Shown in pieces: positions 1 through 6,042 of a DNA stretch of 8,317 nt. Location: NCBI RefSeq assembly GCF_002737765.1, contig NZ_PEGG01000139.1:1-8317 (forward strand), in the 5' to 3' direction. The DNA is from Caulobacter sp. B11. Lineage in GTDB: Bacteria > Pseudomonadota > Alphaproteobacteria > Caulobacterales > Caulobacteraceae. Each line of letters starts with the position of its first letter. Within the stretch, counting starts at the first letter, position 1. The notes below the pieces were generated by a model that was not told the DNA's origin, made no database searches, and saw only the letters and a list, made by a program, of their open reading frames with translations. Position numbers and translations under genes: made by a program.

Positions 1-26
1 GCCCCTCTGGCCGATGTGGCGCGAGC

Positions 27-41
27 CTCAGGCGACCTGAG
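27..41. repeat. Short perfect inverted repeat upstream of the peptidase gene
   Basis: CTCAGG (27-32) and CCTGAG (36-41) are a perfect 6-base inverted repeat with a 3-base spacer, about 65 bases before the peptidase start. No T-run follows it, so terminator function is not supported. It could be a weak operator or the leftover 3' structure of an upstream gene outside the window. Confidence 0.35.
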
Positions 42-550
42 CCGGGTGGTCTTGCGCGCGATGCCCGGTCGCGACACCTTCACCGACCCAATTGCCGGAG
101 TCGTCATGCGTCCGCTTCTCGTCCTGCTGGCCAGCCTGGCCGTGTTCACCCCGGCCCTCGCCGCCGAGACGCCCGCGCCCTCCACCGACCAGCCGGTGCT
201 GCGGACCCTGGCCGCCGAGGTCGATCCCAAGGCGCTGGAGGCCTCGATCCGGTCGATGGTCGGGTTCGGCACCCGCCACACCCTATCGGACCAGACCTCC
301 AAGACGCGCGGCATCGGCGCGGCCCGGGCCTGGGCCGCGACCCGGTTCGGCGAGATCAGCCAGGCCTGCGGCGGCTGCATCCTGACGGTCATGCCCTACG
401 ACACGGTCACCGGCCGCCGCGTGCCGACCCCGACCAAGGTCATGAACGTGCTGGGGGTTCAGAGGGGAACCACCGATCCGGACCGGGTGATCCTGATCGC
501 CGGCCATCTCGACAGCCGGGTCACCGACGTGATGGACTTCACCAGCGACG

Positions 551-558
551 CCCCGGGG
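551..558 (+). other. Frameshift site 1 in the M28 peptidase gene
   Basis: The run CCCCGGGG interrupts the peptidase frame inside its metal-binding motif. Read as given, the sequence after TSDAPG becomes PMTTPRAW. One extra C or G restores GANDDASGVAAVLEAAR, the standard M28 motif, in the frame that then continues without stops to the second site. A one-base loss in a paired homopolymer tract is the simplest explanation. Confidence 0.85.
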
Positions 559-1254
559 CCAATGACGACGCCTCGGGCGTGGCCGCCGTCCTGGAAGCCG
601 CGCGGGTGCTGTCCAAGCACAGGTTCCCCGCCACCCTGGTCTATGCGGTGCTGTCGGGCGAGGAGCAGGGCCTGCTGGGCGGCAAGATCCTGGCCGACCA
701 TGCCCGGGCCGAGGGCTGGAAGATCGAGGCCGATCTCAACAACGACATCATCGGCAACAGTCGCGGCCAGAGCGGGGTGATGAACAACACCCAGGTCCGG
801 GTGTTTTCCGAGGGCACCAAGGCGGTCGAGACGCCCGAACAGGCCAATAGCCGGCGCTATAACGGCGGCGAGGTCGACAGCCCGTCGCGCAACGTCGCCC
901 GCTATCTGGACGGCCTGGCCGATCGCTATCTGAGCAATTTCGACGTGGTGATGGTCTATCGCACCGACCGCTATGGCCGGGGCGGCGACCAGGTGCCGCT
1001 GCTCGAGGCCGGCTATCCGGCGGTGCGGGTCACCGAGGCGGCCGAGAACTATGACCGCCAGCACCAGACTCTGCGCACCGAGAACGGCAAGGCCTATGGC
1101 GACACCATCGAGGGCGTCGACTTCGCCTATCTGGCCCAGGTCACCCGGCTGAACGTGGTGGCGCTGGCCTCGCTGGCCTCGGCCCCGGCCCCGCCCGCGG
1201 GCGTCAGGATCGAGGGCGCGGTCAGCCCCGACACCAAGGTCAGCTGGACGGCGA

Positions 1255-1262
1255 CCCCGGGG
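1255..1262 (+). other. Frameshift site 2 in the M28 peptidase gene
   Basis: This is the same eight-base string, CCCCGGGG, as at the first break. Read as given, the protein runs from VSWTATPG into RPAIGSGG and stops at about 1364. One added base restores AAGYRVWWRGTTDPQW and leads to the TAG at 1499-1501. With both corrections the coding length is exactly 466 codons. The restored segment reads as a fibronectin-III-like beta strand, supporting the correction. Confidence 0.8.
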
Positions 1263-1510
1263 CGGCCGGCTATCGGGTCTGGTGGCGCGGCACCACCGAC
1301 CCGCAGTGGCGCTACAGCCGCTGGGTGGGGCAGGGGACCAGCCTGGTCCTCAAGGACGTGGTGATCGACGACTGGTTCTTCGGCGTCTCGTCGGTCAGCG
1401 CCGACGGCTGGGAAAGTCCGGTGGTGTTTCCGGGGGCGGCCGGGGCGTTCGAAAGCCCGCCGCCGGCCCCGGCGGCCGCCGCTGTCGCGACGCCGAAATA
1501 GCCGCTGTCG

Positions 1511-1654
1511 TCAGGCCGCCAGGCTGGGCCACAGCTGGGCCGCGCCGGCCACGGCGGTGGTGGCGATCACCGTCCAGCCGAGCAGCAGGGCGACCATCGG
1601 ATGGCGCTGCCACCAGTGAACCAGACGCGTAGGGGTGTTCGTCAATCGAGCCAT
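1511..1654 (-). CDS. Small single-span membrane protein (47 aa), function unknown
   Basis: A 47-residue protein starting MARLTNTPTRLVHWWQRHPM and ending LWPSLAA. Residues about 20-40 (MVALLLGWTVIATTAVAGAA) form one hydrophobic helix, preceded by a positively charged, tryptophan-rich segment (R, HWWQRH). This suggests an inner-membrane protein with a cytoplasmic N-terminus. The start at 1654 is set by a very strong ribosome binding site, GGGAGG, 6 bases upstream; the frame can be extended to 1693 but without such a site. Its stop lies 9 bases from the stop of the convergent peptidase gene. I recognise no family. The combination of strong ribosome site, clean helix and compact fit makes a real gene likely. 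Confidence 0.7.
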   Translation of the reverse strand: MARLTNTPTRLVHWWQRHPMVALLLGWTVIATTAVAGAAQLWPSLAA

Positions 1655-1915
1655 GCGTAACCTCCCTTGGGCTTTTCTCCGGGCGGCGGACACGGCGCTC
1701 GGGGTCCCTGTGAAGAACGATGCGCTTGAATGCTATCCGGGACGTTAATCCGGGGTGCGACGAAATCGCCCACCATTTCGGCCGCGCGCCGGCGGGACGT
1801 GGCGGCCGTTTCAGCCGGTTGTCACGCGCCGAACGGATGAAGTAGAGCCTGTTGATCGGTTGCGGATGAGTCCATTCGCGGCCAACCGGCTCCTGGCCCT
1901 GAAGGTGAGTTCTCG
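1655..1915. other. Divergent intergenic region between small membrane gene and FKBP gene
   Basis: These 261 bases separate two divergently transcribed genes, so they should hold both promoters. The only clear structure is the inverted repeat at 1761-1780. I could not identify a convincing -35/-10 pair for either gene. The short open frame across 1755-1955 on the plus strand has no ribosome binding site and runs into the FKBP start region, so I regard it as non-coding. Confidence 0.5.
1761..1780. repeat. Inverted repeat, possible operator
   Basis: CGAAAT (1761-1766) and ATTTCG (1775-1780) are perfect 6-base arms around an 8-base spacer. The repeat lies in the shared upstream region of the 47-residue membrane gene and the FKBP gene. 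The arms are AT-containing in an otherwise GC-rich stretch, as is common for regulator sites. No regulator can be named. Confidence 0.3.
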
Positions 1916-2416
1916 ATGCTTAGATTTGTCGGTTTGGCCCTGGCCCTGTCCCTGACGGCCGCGCCGGTTCTGGCCCAGGACGCGGCCGCCCCGCCCGCCG
2001 CCACCGCCCCCGTAACGGGCGCCCTGGCCGCCGGCCAGGCCTTCCTGGCGACCAACGCCAAGGCTCCGGGCGTGGTCACCCTGCCGTCGGGCCTGCAATA
2101 CAAGGTCGTGACCTCGGGTCCCAAGACCGGCCCCTCGCCCAAGATCGGCGACATCATCAAGGTGCATTACGAGGGCAAGCTGCTGGACGGCACGGTGTTC
2201 GACAGCTCGTTCGAGCGCGGCCGCGCCGCGATCATGCCGGCCGAGAACCTGGTGCCCGGCTGGCTGGAGGCCCTGCCGCTGATGCATGTCGGCGACGAGT
2301 GGACCCTGTGGCTGCCGGCCGAGCTCGGCTATGGCGACCGCGACAACGGCCCGATCCCGGCCGGCAGCGTCATGCAGTTCCGCCTGCAGCTGATCGGCAT
2401 GCTGGCGGTGGACTGA
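1916..2416 (+). CDS. Exported FKBP-type peptidyl-prolyl cis-trans isomerase
   Basis: This gene encodes a predicted periplasmic prolyl isomerase that speeds cis-trans rotation at proline bonds and so helps exported proteins fold. The 166-residue product has a signal peptide at residues 1-20 (cleavage after VLA, before QDAA), an Ala/Pro-rich linker, and a short Mip/FkpA-like lead-in (GLQYKVV) at about 59-65. The FKBP domain follows at about 75-164. Typical active-pocket residues are visible: Y85 (VHYEG), F95-D96 (VFDSS), V113-P114-G115-W116, Y139 (ELGYGD), I147-P148 and F155. ATG 1916 is supported by GAAGGTGAG about 6 bases upstream. The protein is short compared with Mip or FkpA because it lacks their N-terminal dimerisation helices. 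It converges on rutA, with a palindromic repeat between them. Family call is firm; the substrate is unknown. Confidence 0.93.
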   Translation: MLRFVGLALALSLTAAPVLAQDAAAPPAATAPVTGALAAGQAFLATNAKAPGVVTLPSGLQYKVVTSGPKTGPSPKIGDIIKVHYEGKLLDGTVFDSSFERGRAAIMPAENLVPGWLEALPLMHVGDEWTLWLPAELGYGDRDNGPIPAGSVMQFRLQLIGMLAVD

Positions 2417-2420
2417 GGCG

Positions 2421-2534
2421 GATCCTCCCCCTGAAGGGGGAGGTGGCCCGGAGGGCCGGAGGGGGGAGTAGTCCCCGCCGTTCCGGGAACTTCCCCTCCG
2501 TCGCTCCGCGACACCTCCCCTTCGGGGGAGGATC
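2421..2534. repeat. Dispersed palindromic intergenic repeat, copy 1 (modules A-B)
   Basis: This element fills the gap between the FKBP and rutA stops. Its outer ends are inverted: GATCCTCCCC at 2421-2430 and GGGGAGGATC at 2525-2534. Internal hairpins are CCTCCCCC/GGGGGAGG (2424-2443, loop TGAA), GGCCC/GGGCC (2445-2457), GTCGC/GCGAC (2500-2512) and CCTCCCC/GGGGAGG (2514-2531, loop TTCG). Module A (about 2421-2465) and module B (about 2494-2534) both recur at 5043-5146 in the opposite module order. The last base of the element is part of the rutA stop codon. The hairpins may act as a bidirectional transcript end or RNA stabiliser, but no T-run is present. Confidence 0.88.
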
Positions 2535-3595
2535 TACACCGCCCGCGACGTCATCAGCGGCTGGATCCTCGTCCCGAAATTCTCCACCCCCTGCACGAAG
2601 TCGTCGAACACCAGCAGCACCCCGGCCGTGCCGGGCACGGCGGCGACCTCGTCGAGCATGCGGGCGACGCTCTCATAGGACCCGACCAGCGTGCCCATGT
2701 TGAGGTTCACCGCCGAGGCGGCGGCCGCCAGCTGGGTGGTGTTGGTGGTGGCGCCGGCGGCGGCGTTGGGCGCGGCCTGGTCGGTCAGCCAGGCCAGGGC
2801 CTCCTGGTCGGCCCCGTCGCGATAGGCCTGCCACTTGGCCATGGCCGCCTCATCGGTCTCGTCGGCGATGATCATGAACAGGATATAGGCGGCCACGTCG
2901 CGGCCGGTCTTGGCGGCGGCGGCCTTGAGCCGGTCATTGACCGAGGCGAAGGCGGCCGGGGTGTTGGTCCCCTTGCCGAGGGCGAAGCTGTAATCGGCAT
3001 ACTGGGCGGTGAAGGCCAGGCCCTCGTCGCTGGAGCCGGCGCAGATCAGCTTGGTGTCCAGCGGCCGGGGGCTGACCCGGCAGTCGTTCATGGTGAAATA
3101 CTGGCCCTTGAAGTCGCTGACCCCGGTGGTCAGCAGGTCCTTCAGCACGGTCGTATATTCGGCCAGGTAGTTGTAGCGGTCCTTGTAGTGCTGCTCGCCC
3201 GGCCATAGGCCCATCTGGTCATATTCGGCCTTCTGCCAGCCGGTCACCAGATTGATGCCGAAGCGGCCGGGGGCGATCGAGTCGATGGTCGAGGCCATGC
3301 GGGCGACGATGGCCGGCGGGATGGTCAGGGTGGCGGCGGTGGCGAAGATCTTGATCTTGCTGGTCACGGCCGCCAAGCCGGCCATCAGGGTGAAGCTTTC
3401 GAGATTGTGCTCCCAGAACTGGGTCTTGCCGCCAAAGCCGCGCAGCTTGATCATCGAGAGCGCGAAGTCGAACCCGTACTGTTCCGCCTTCAGCACGATC
3501 TCCTTGTTGAGCTCGAAACTGGGCATGTACTGCGGGGCCGCCTCGGAGATCAGCCAGCCATTGTTGCCGATCGGAATGAAAACGCCGATTTCCAT
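2534..3595 (-). CDS. rutA: Pyrimidine monooxygenase RutA
   Basis: RutA is a flavin-dependent monooxygenase of the luciferase-like family. It uses FMNH2 and O2 to open the uracil (or thymine) ring between N3 and C4, the first step of the Rut pathway in the cytoplasm. The 353-residue product matches the remembered E. coli protein along its whole length, including IGNNGWLIS (9-17), [15 protein letters not shown] (44-58), NLVTGWQK (115-122), [10 protein letters not shown] (167-176), [21 protein letters not shown] (296-316, one residue less conserved) and the C-terminal IQPLM. The start at 3595 aligns with the E. coli MKIGVF start; AAGGA lies 9 bases upstream. It is the last rut gene transcribed here, 188 bases after rutD, with a repeat between. 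RutA needs an FMN reductase (RutF), which is not in the window. Family call is near certain. Confidence 0.97.
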   Translation of the reverse strand: MEIGVFIPIGNNGWLISEAAPQYMPSFELNKEIVLKAEQYGFDFALSMIKLRGFGGKTQFWEHNLESFTLMAGLAAVTSKIKIFATAATLTIPPAIVARMASTIDSIAPGRFGINLVTGWQKAEYDQMGLWPGEQHYKDRYNYLAEYTTVLKDLLTTGVSDFKGQYFTMNDCRVSPRPLDTKLICAGSSDEGLAFTAQYADYSFALGKGTNTPAAFASVNDRLKAAAAKTGRDVAAYILFMIIADETDEAAMAKWQAYRDGADQEALAWLTDQAAPNAAAGATTNTTQLAAAASAVNLNMGTLVGSYESVARMLDEVAAVPGTAGVLLVFDDFVQGVENFGTRIQPLMTSRAV

Positions 3596-3604
3596 GGTTT
3601 CTAG

Positions 3605-3623
3605 ATCCTTGTGGCTTGAGCCA
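3605..3623 (-). promoter_or_regulatory. rutA ribosome binding site with adjacent inverted repeat
   Basis: On the minus strand, AAGGA (3605-3609) precedes the rutA ATG by 9 bases. Just upstream is TGGCT/AGCCA (3612-3623, spacer of 2 bases), and CAAG beside the Shine-Dalgarno sequence nearly extends the pairing with CTTG upstream. A short hairpin could therefore form against the ribosome binding site. This could affect rutA translation, but the pairing is short and no regulator is evident. Confidence 0.35.
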
Positions 3624-3642
3624 AGATTTTCAGAGTCCGCTT

Positions 3643-3757
3643 CCCCGGCGAAGGCCGGGGCCCAGATTCAACCCGGGAGATTGGGGCGTTCTCGCCGACG
3701 GTCGGAGCCCCCGCCGCGACGCTCATCCCGCGATCTGGGCCCCGGCCTTCGCCGGGG
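3643..3757. repeat. Long inverted repeat with 25-base perfect arms between rutD and rutA
   Basis: The arm at 3643-3667 is the exact reverse complement of the arm at 3733-3757, with 65 bases between. Each arm also folds on itself: CCCCGGC/GCCGGGG with loop GAAG (3643-3660), and the mirror copy at 3740-3757. The similarity continues imperfectly beyond the outer ends. The core resembles GC-rich repeats (CCGGCGAAGGCCGG type) that I associate with alphaproteobacterial intergenic regions; that is memory, not a search. The element occupies most of the 188-base gap inside the rut cluster and would form a strong RNA structure in a rutD-rutA transcript. Confidence 0.9.
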
Positions 3758-3783
3758 AGAGCGGGGATGGGGCGGGTAGAGCA

Positions 3784-4593
3784 TCAGTCCCCCTCCAGAA
3801 ACGGGACCACCGTCGCATTGAACGTCTCGGCCGCCGTCACCGTGAAGGCGTGACCGCCCCAGGGCGCGACGTCCAGGGTGGCGTTGGGCAGGCGCTGGGC
3901 CAGGCGGCGCGCGCAGAGCGGCGGGACAAGCATGTCGTCGGCGCTGGCGCTGACCAGGACCGGGCCGGTGATCTCGCCTAGCCGGTCGTCGATGTCGAAA
4001 TCGAGCAGGGCCTGGATCCGGGCCCGCATCACCGCCTGCGGCGGGAAGGCGGCGACATGGTGGGCGCCCTCGGCGTCGATCCGGGCGCTGTTGGCCGAGA
4101 TCCAGTCGGGCGGATAGAGGAACAGCGGCTGGGCCTCGACATAGGCCTGCGCCCCGCCCGCCGCCAGCAGGCGCAGGCGGGCGGCGAAACAGCGGGCGAT
4201 ATGCGGGTCGGGCCGCGACCAGCCATTGACCACCACCAGCCGGTCCAGCCGGTCGGGATGCGACAGGGCCAGGGCCAGGCCGGCATTGCCGCCGGCCGCG
4301 TGGCCGACCAGATGGGCCCGCGCCACGCCGACGGCGTCCAGCACCGTGACGATGTCGTCGGCCATGGCCTGGACCGTATGCGGCTCGGTGAGGGCGCGGA
4401 CGCTGCGCCCCGTGCCGCGATGGTCATAGAGGATCACCCGGAACCGGGCCGTCAGGGCGGCCATCTGCGGTCCCCAGAACGCCGCCGAGCCGCCCAGGCC
4501 GGCCGACAGGATCACGGCGGCGGCGTCGGGCGAGGGGCCGTCATGGGCCTCCCACCACAGGCCGTCGGCGGTTCCCGTGGCGCTGGGCGTCAT
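3784..4593 (-). CDS. rutD: Putative aminoacrylate hydrolase RutD (alpha/beta hydrolase fold)
   Basis: RutD is an alpha/beta-hydrolase-fold protein of the Rut pathway. It was first proposed to speed hydrolysis of 3-aminoacrylate; its exact substrate has been debated, with carbamate as an alternative. The 269-residue product matches remembered E. coli RutD in GLGGSAAFWGPQ (32-43), YDHRGTG (56-62), VNGW (122-125), GGAQAYVEAQPLFLYPPDW (146-164) and the C-terminal GGHAF-VT--ETFNA block. The nucleophile elbow reads G97-H98-A99-A100-G101, so the usual Ser is replaced by Ala. An acid (D219/D220) and H248 are retained. I chose ATG 4593 over the frame's far upstream start at 4725. It gives the family length, has GAGG 5 bases upstream, and starts 7 bases after the rutC stop; the longer form would overlap rutC. 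The short spacing implies translational coupling with rutC. Confidence 0.95.
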   Translation of the reverse strand: MTPSATGTADGLWWEAHDGPSPDAAAVILSAGLGGSAAFWGPQMAALTARFRVILYDHRGTGRSVRALTEPHTVQAMADDIVTVLDAVGVARAHLVGHAAGGNAGLALALSHPDRLDRLVVVNGWSRPDPHIARCFAARLRLLAAGGAQAYVEAQPLFLYPPDWISANSARIDAEGAHHVAAFPPQAVMRARIQALLDFDIDDRLGEITGPVLVSASADDMLVPPLCARRLAQRLPNATLDVAPWGGHAFTVTAAETFNATVVPFLEGD

Positions 4594-4600
4594 GAGCGCC

Positions 4601-5002
4601 TCAGGCCTTTCCAGTCGCGGGGCCGATATGGGCGATGGTGGCGATCTCGACCAGGAAGTCGGGCCGCACCAGGCCGCACTGGATGCAGAACCGGGCCGGC
4701 TTGTCGCCCGGGAAGTACTCGGCATAGACCTTGTTGAGGGCGGCGTAGTCGGCCCAGTCCTTGAGGAAGATGTGGTTCATGGTCACGTCATCCATGGTGC
4801 CGCCGGCGGTCTCGATCACCGACTTGATGGTCTCCAGCACGATCCGCGTCTGACCCTCGGCGTCGCCGACGCAGGCGACATTGTTGTCCTTGTCGAAGGC
4901 CAGGGTGCCCGAGACATAGACCACCCCGTCGGCCAGGGTGCCGGGCGAGAAGGGGGCGATCGGCACGCCGGCGCCGGGCGGGGTGATGACGGTCTTGGGC
5001 AT
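4601..5002 (-). CDS. rutC: 3-aminoacrylate deaminase RutC (RidA/YjgF family)
   Basis: RutC is a small RidA/YjgF-family enzyme that deaminates 3-aminoacrylate to malonic semialdehyde in uracil breakdown. The 133-residue product has the family layout: an N-terminal [20 protein letters not shown] segment (17-36, less than full identity expected), a central helix ([17 protein letters not shown], 52-68) and the conserved C-terminal strand PARFCIQC with R104 and VEIATIAH with E119, matching the Arg and Glu of the RidA pocket. Such proteins form trimers with sites between subunits. The start at 5002 has AGAGGA 7 bases upstream. An open extension to 5065 runs through the repeat element and is rejected. 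rutC follows rutB after 152 bases containing that repeat, and precedes rutD by 7 bases. Confidence 0.95.
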   Translation of the reverse strand: MPKTVITPPGAGVPIAPFSPGTLADGVVYVSGTLAFDKDNNVACVGDAEGQTRIVLETIKSVIETAGGTMDDVTMNHIFLKDWADYAALNKVYAEYFPGDKPARFCIQCGLVRPDFLVEIATIAHIGPATGKA

Positions 5003-5042
5003 GGTGTGGTCCTCTTTTGTAGGGTGTATCAACCGCCGCTGG

Positions 5043-5146
5043 CCCCCTCCGGCCCTCCGGGCCACCTCCCCCAGAGGGGGAGGATCTTCGCCGCGCCCGC
5101 CAAATGCTCCCCCTCTGGGGGAGCTGTCGCGGAGCGACTGAGGGGG
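5043..5146. repeat. Dispersed palindromic intergenic repeat, copy 2 (modules B-A on minus strand)
   Basis: This is a second copy of the element at 2421-2534, lying between rutB and rutC. Module A is at 5043-5086: GGCCC/GGGCC (5051-5063) and CCTCCCCC/GGGGGAGG (5065-5083, loop AGA), ending in GATC. Module B is at about 5104-5146: GCTCCCCC/GGGGGAGC (5106-5124, loop TCT) and GTCGC/GCGAC (5126-5138). Read on the minus strand, module A differs from copy 1 only at the hairpin loop, with 30 identical bases after it. The order of the two modules is swapped relative to copy 1. Being inside an operon, this copy is probably transcribed and would fold in the rutB-rutC RNA. Confidence 0.88.
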
Positions 5147-5154
5147 TGTTGGCG

Positions 5155-5859
5155 TTAGCTCGGCTCCAGCTGCCCGAACGCGGCGCGGAAATCCGCCGTG
5201 GTCGAGACCCAGCCGAAGAACTTTTCGATATTGTACAGACTGGCCTCCTGCAGGAAGTCCGGCCCCGCCTGATGGGTGGCGTCGGCCAGGACCGTGCCGA
5301 AATATTCCAGGAAGAAGCCGTCGCGCAGGGTCGATTCCACGCAGACATTGGTGGCGATGCCGACCAGCACGATGTGGCGGATGCTCCGGGCCCGCAGCAC
5401 GCTGTCGAGCTGGGAGTTGAAGAAGCCGCTGTAGCGGGTCTTGGGCAGGACGATGTCGCCGGGTTTCGGCTGCAGGTCGTCGACCAGGGCATAGTCCCAG
5501 CCGCCGCGCGCCAGCAGTTGGCCCTGCAGTTCGGGCCGGGCCCGCATGGTCTTCAGGGCGTTGGACTTGTGGAAGTTGGGCGAGCCCGGGCCGCCGGCCT
5601 CGACATAGTCGGGGTCCCAGCCGTTCTGGAAGAAGATCACCGGCAGGCCCGCGCCGCGCGCCACGTCGAGCACCTCGGCGATCTTGCCGATCACCGCCTT
5701 GGCCCCGGCGATGTCGAAGCCGGCCAGGTCCAGATAGCCGCCGGGCGAGGCATAGGCGTTCTGCATGTCGACCACGATCACGGCGGTCTTGTCGCGCGGC
5801 AGGGCCAGGGGTTCGGGCCGGGCCGCCAGCAGCAGGGTGTCGCCCAGTGGATCGGTCAT
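5155..5859 (-). CDS. rutB: Ureidoacrylate amidohydrolase RutB
   Basis: RutB is a cysteine amidohydrolase of the isochorismatase-like family. It hydrolyses the ureidoacrylate product of RutA to 3-aminoacrylate plus carbamate (or the peroxy form). The 234-residue product carries the catalytic triad D31 (VVDMQNAY), K140 (VLPKTRYSG) and C173 ([10 protein letters not shown]), each offset by 7 from the remembered E. coli D24, K133 and C166. Long blocks match E. coli, such as [19 protein letters not shown] (78-96) and [13 protein letters not shown] (176-188). I chose ATG 5859 because it gives a length close to E. coli's 230; the frame extends to an ATG at 5904, which lacks a ribosome binding site. 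No strong Shine-Dalgarno sequence precedes 5859 either (GGGAA lies about 13 bases upstream). It is the first gene of the cluster on the minus strand. Confidence 0.96.
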   Translation of the reverse strand: MTDPLGDTLLLAARPEPLALPRDKTAVIVVDMQNAYASPGGYLDLAGFDIAGAKAVIGKIAEVLDVARGAGLPVIFFQNGWDPDYVEAGGPGSPNFHKSNALKTMRARPELQGQLLARGGWDYALVDDLQPKPGDIVLPKTRYSGFFNSQLDSVLRARSIRHIVLVGIATNVCVESTLRDGFFLEYFGTVLADATHQAGPDFLQEASLYNIEKFFGWVSTTADFRAAFGQLEPS

Positions 5860-5980
5860 GCCGTCAGCGTTTCCCGTGATCTCAAGACGGGCATGGAAGA
5901 CCATCCGGGGCGGGGAGGCAATCTTTGCGCGCCGCTATTGTCGCGTCGGGATCAAACTGTCCGTGAACGGTGCATTGACG

Positions 5981-6010
5981 GGCCGGCGCCGCCGGGGCGG
6001 GGCGCCGGCC
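5981..6010. repeat. Perfect 10-base inverted repeat, strong GC hairpin
   Basis: GGCCGGCGCC (5981-5990) and GGCGCCGGCC (6001-6010) are perfect inverted arms with a 10-base loop. The hairpin sits between the divergent rutB and small secreted-protein genes, about 120 bases from the former and 70 from the latter. No T-run follows on either strand. It could be an operator, a leader-RNA structure, or part of another dispersed GC repeat. Confidence 0.65.
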
Positions 6011-6028
6011 GCCGCCCGAGCAACCTCG

Positions 6029-6042
6029 CGCCCCGAGGGGCG
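6029..6042. repeat. Inverted repeat upstream of the small secreted protein gene
   Basis: CGCCCC (6029-6034) and GGGGCG (6037-6042) are perfect arms around a 2-base GA centre, near-palindromic DNA rather than a good RNA hairpin. It ends about 37 bases before the ATG at 6080. Its position would fit an operator or a 5' leader element of the downstream gene pair. Confidence 0.4.

Larger units (their letters stand above)
106..1501 (+). pseudogene. Secreted M28-family zinc aminopeptidase, frame broken twice
   Basis: This gene encodes a predicted exported metallopeptidase that would remove N-terminal residues from peptides outside the cytoplasm. As read, two single-base losses break the frame, at the CCCCGGGG tracts 551-558 and 1255-1262. 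Adding one base at each gives a continuous 465-residue protein ending at TAG 1499-1501. In restored numbering, residues 1-20 form a signal peptide (hydrophobic core, then ALA-A). The M28 metal and catalytic residues are present: H134 (AGHLDS), D154/D155 (GANDDASG), E186/E187 (SGEEQG), D214 (NNDIIG) and H320 (DRQHQT). Residues about 366-445 look like a fibronectin-III-type domain (VSWTATPGAAGYRVWW), followed by a Pro/Ala-rich tail. I chose ATG 106 because GGAG lies 5 bases upstream and the signal peptide starts there; the frame is open back to GTG 16. Family assignment is firm. Whether the gene is truly broken is doubtful, because all key residues survive in the shifted frames. Confidence 0.85.

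Noticed and set aside
1..40. Possible 3' end of an upstream gene in frame 2 (TGA at 38-40)
   Set aside because: Only about twelve codons are visible and nothing identifies them, so coding cannot be supported.
459..1064. Minus-strand open frame of 201 codons across the peptidase gene
   Set aside because: It lies antisense to well-conserved M28 motifs, has biased low-complexity composition and no recognisable domain; it is a shadow typical of high-GC DNA.
551..1262. Programmed ribosomal frameshifting in the peptidase gene
   Set aside because: Two events at plain C/G runs would be needed with no slippery heptamer or recoding structure evident; sequence error or mutation is simpler.
1755..1955. 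Plus-strand frame of 66 codons ahead of the FKBP gene
   Set aside because: It has a GTG start with no ribosome binding site, Arg/Pro-rich sequence, and overlaps the FKBP signal peptide in another frame.
4594..4725. N-terminal extension of rutD
   Set aside because: It would run out of frame across the end of rutC; the start at 4593 gives the normal family length.
4057..4737. Plus-strand open frame of 226 codons opposite rutD
   Set aside because: It is antisense to rutD and rutC and shows only high-GC shadow composition.
5003..5065. N-terminal extension of rutC
   Set aside because: The extra residues are encoded partly by the dispersed repeat, and the family start with a good ribosome site is at 5002.
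2421..5146. CRISPR array or insertion sequence
   Set aside because: The repeats are two irregularly spaced, self-complementary intergenic elements with no spacers, transposase or uniform repeat unit.
5860..5904. N-terminal extension of rutB to the ATG at 5904
   Set aside because: No ribosome binding site precedes it, and the shorter form agrees with the E. coli RutB length.
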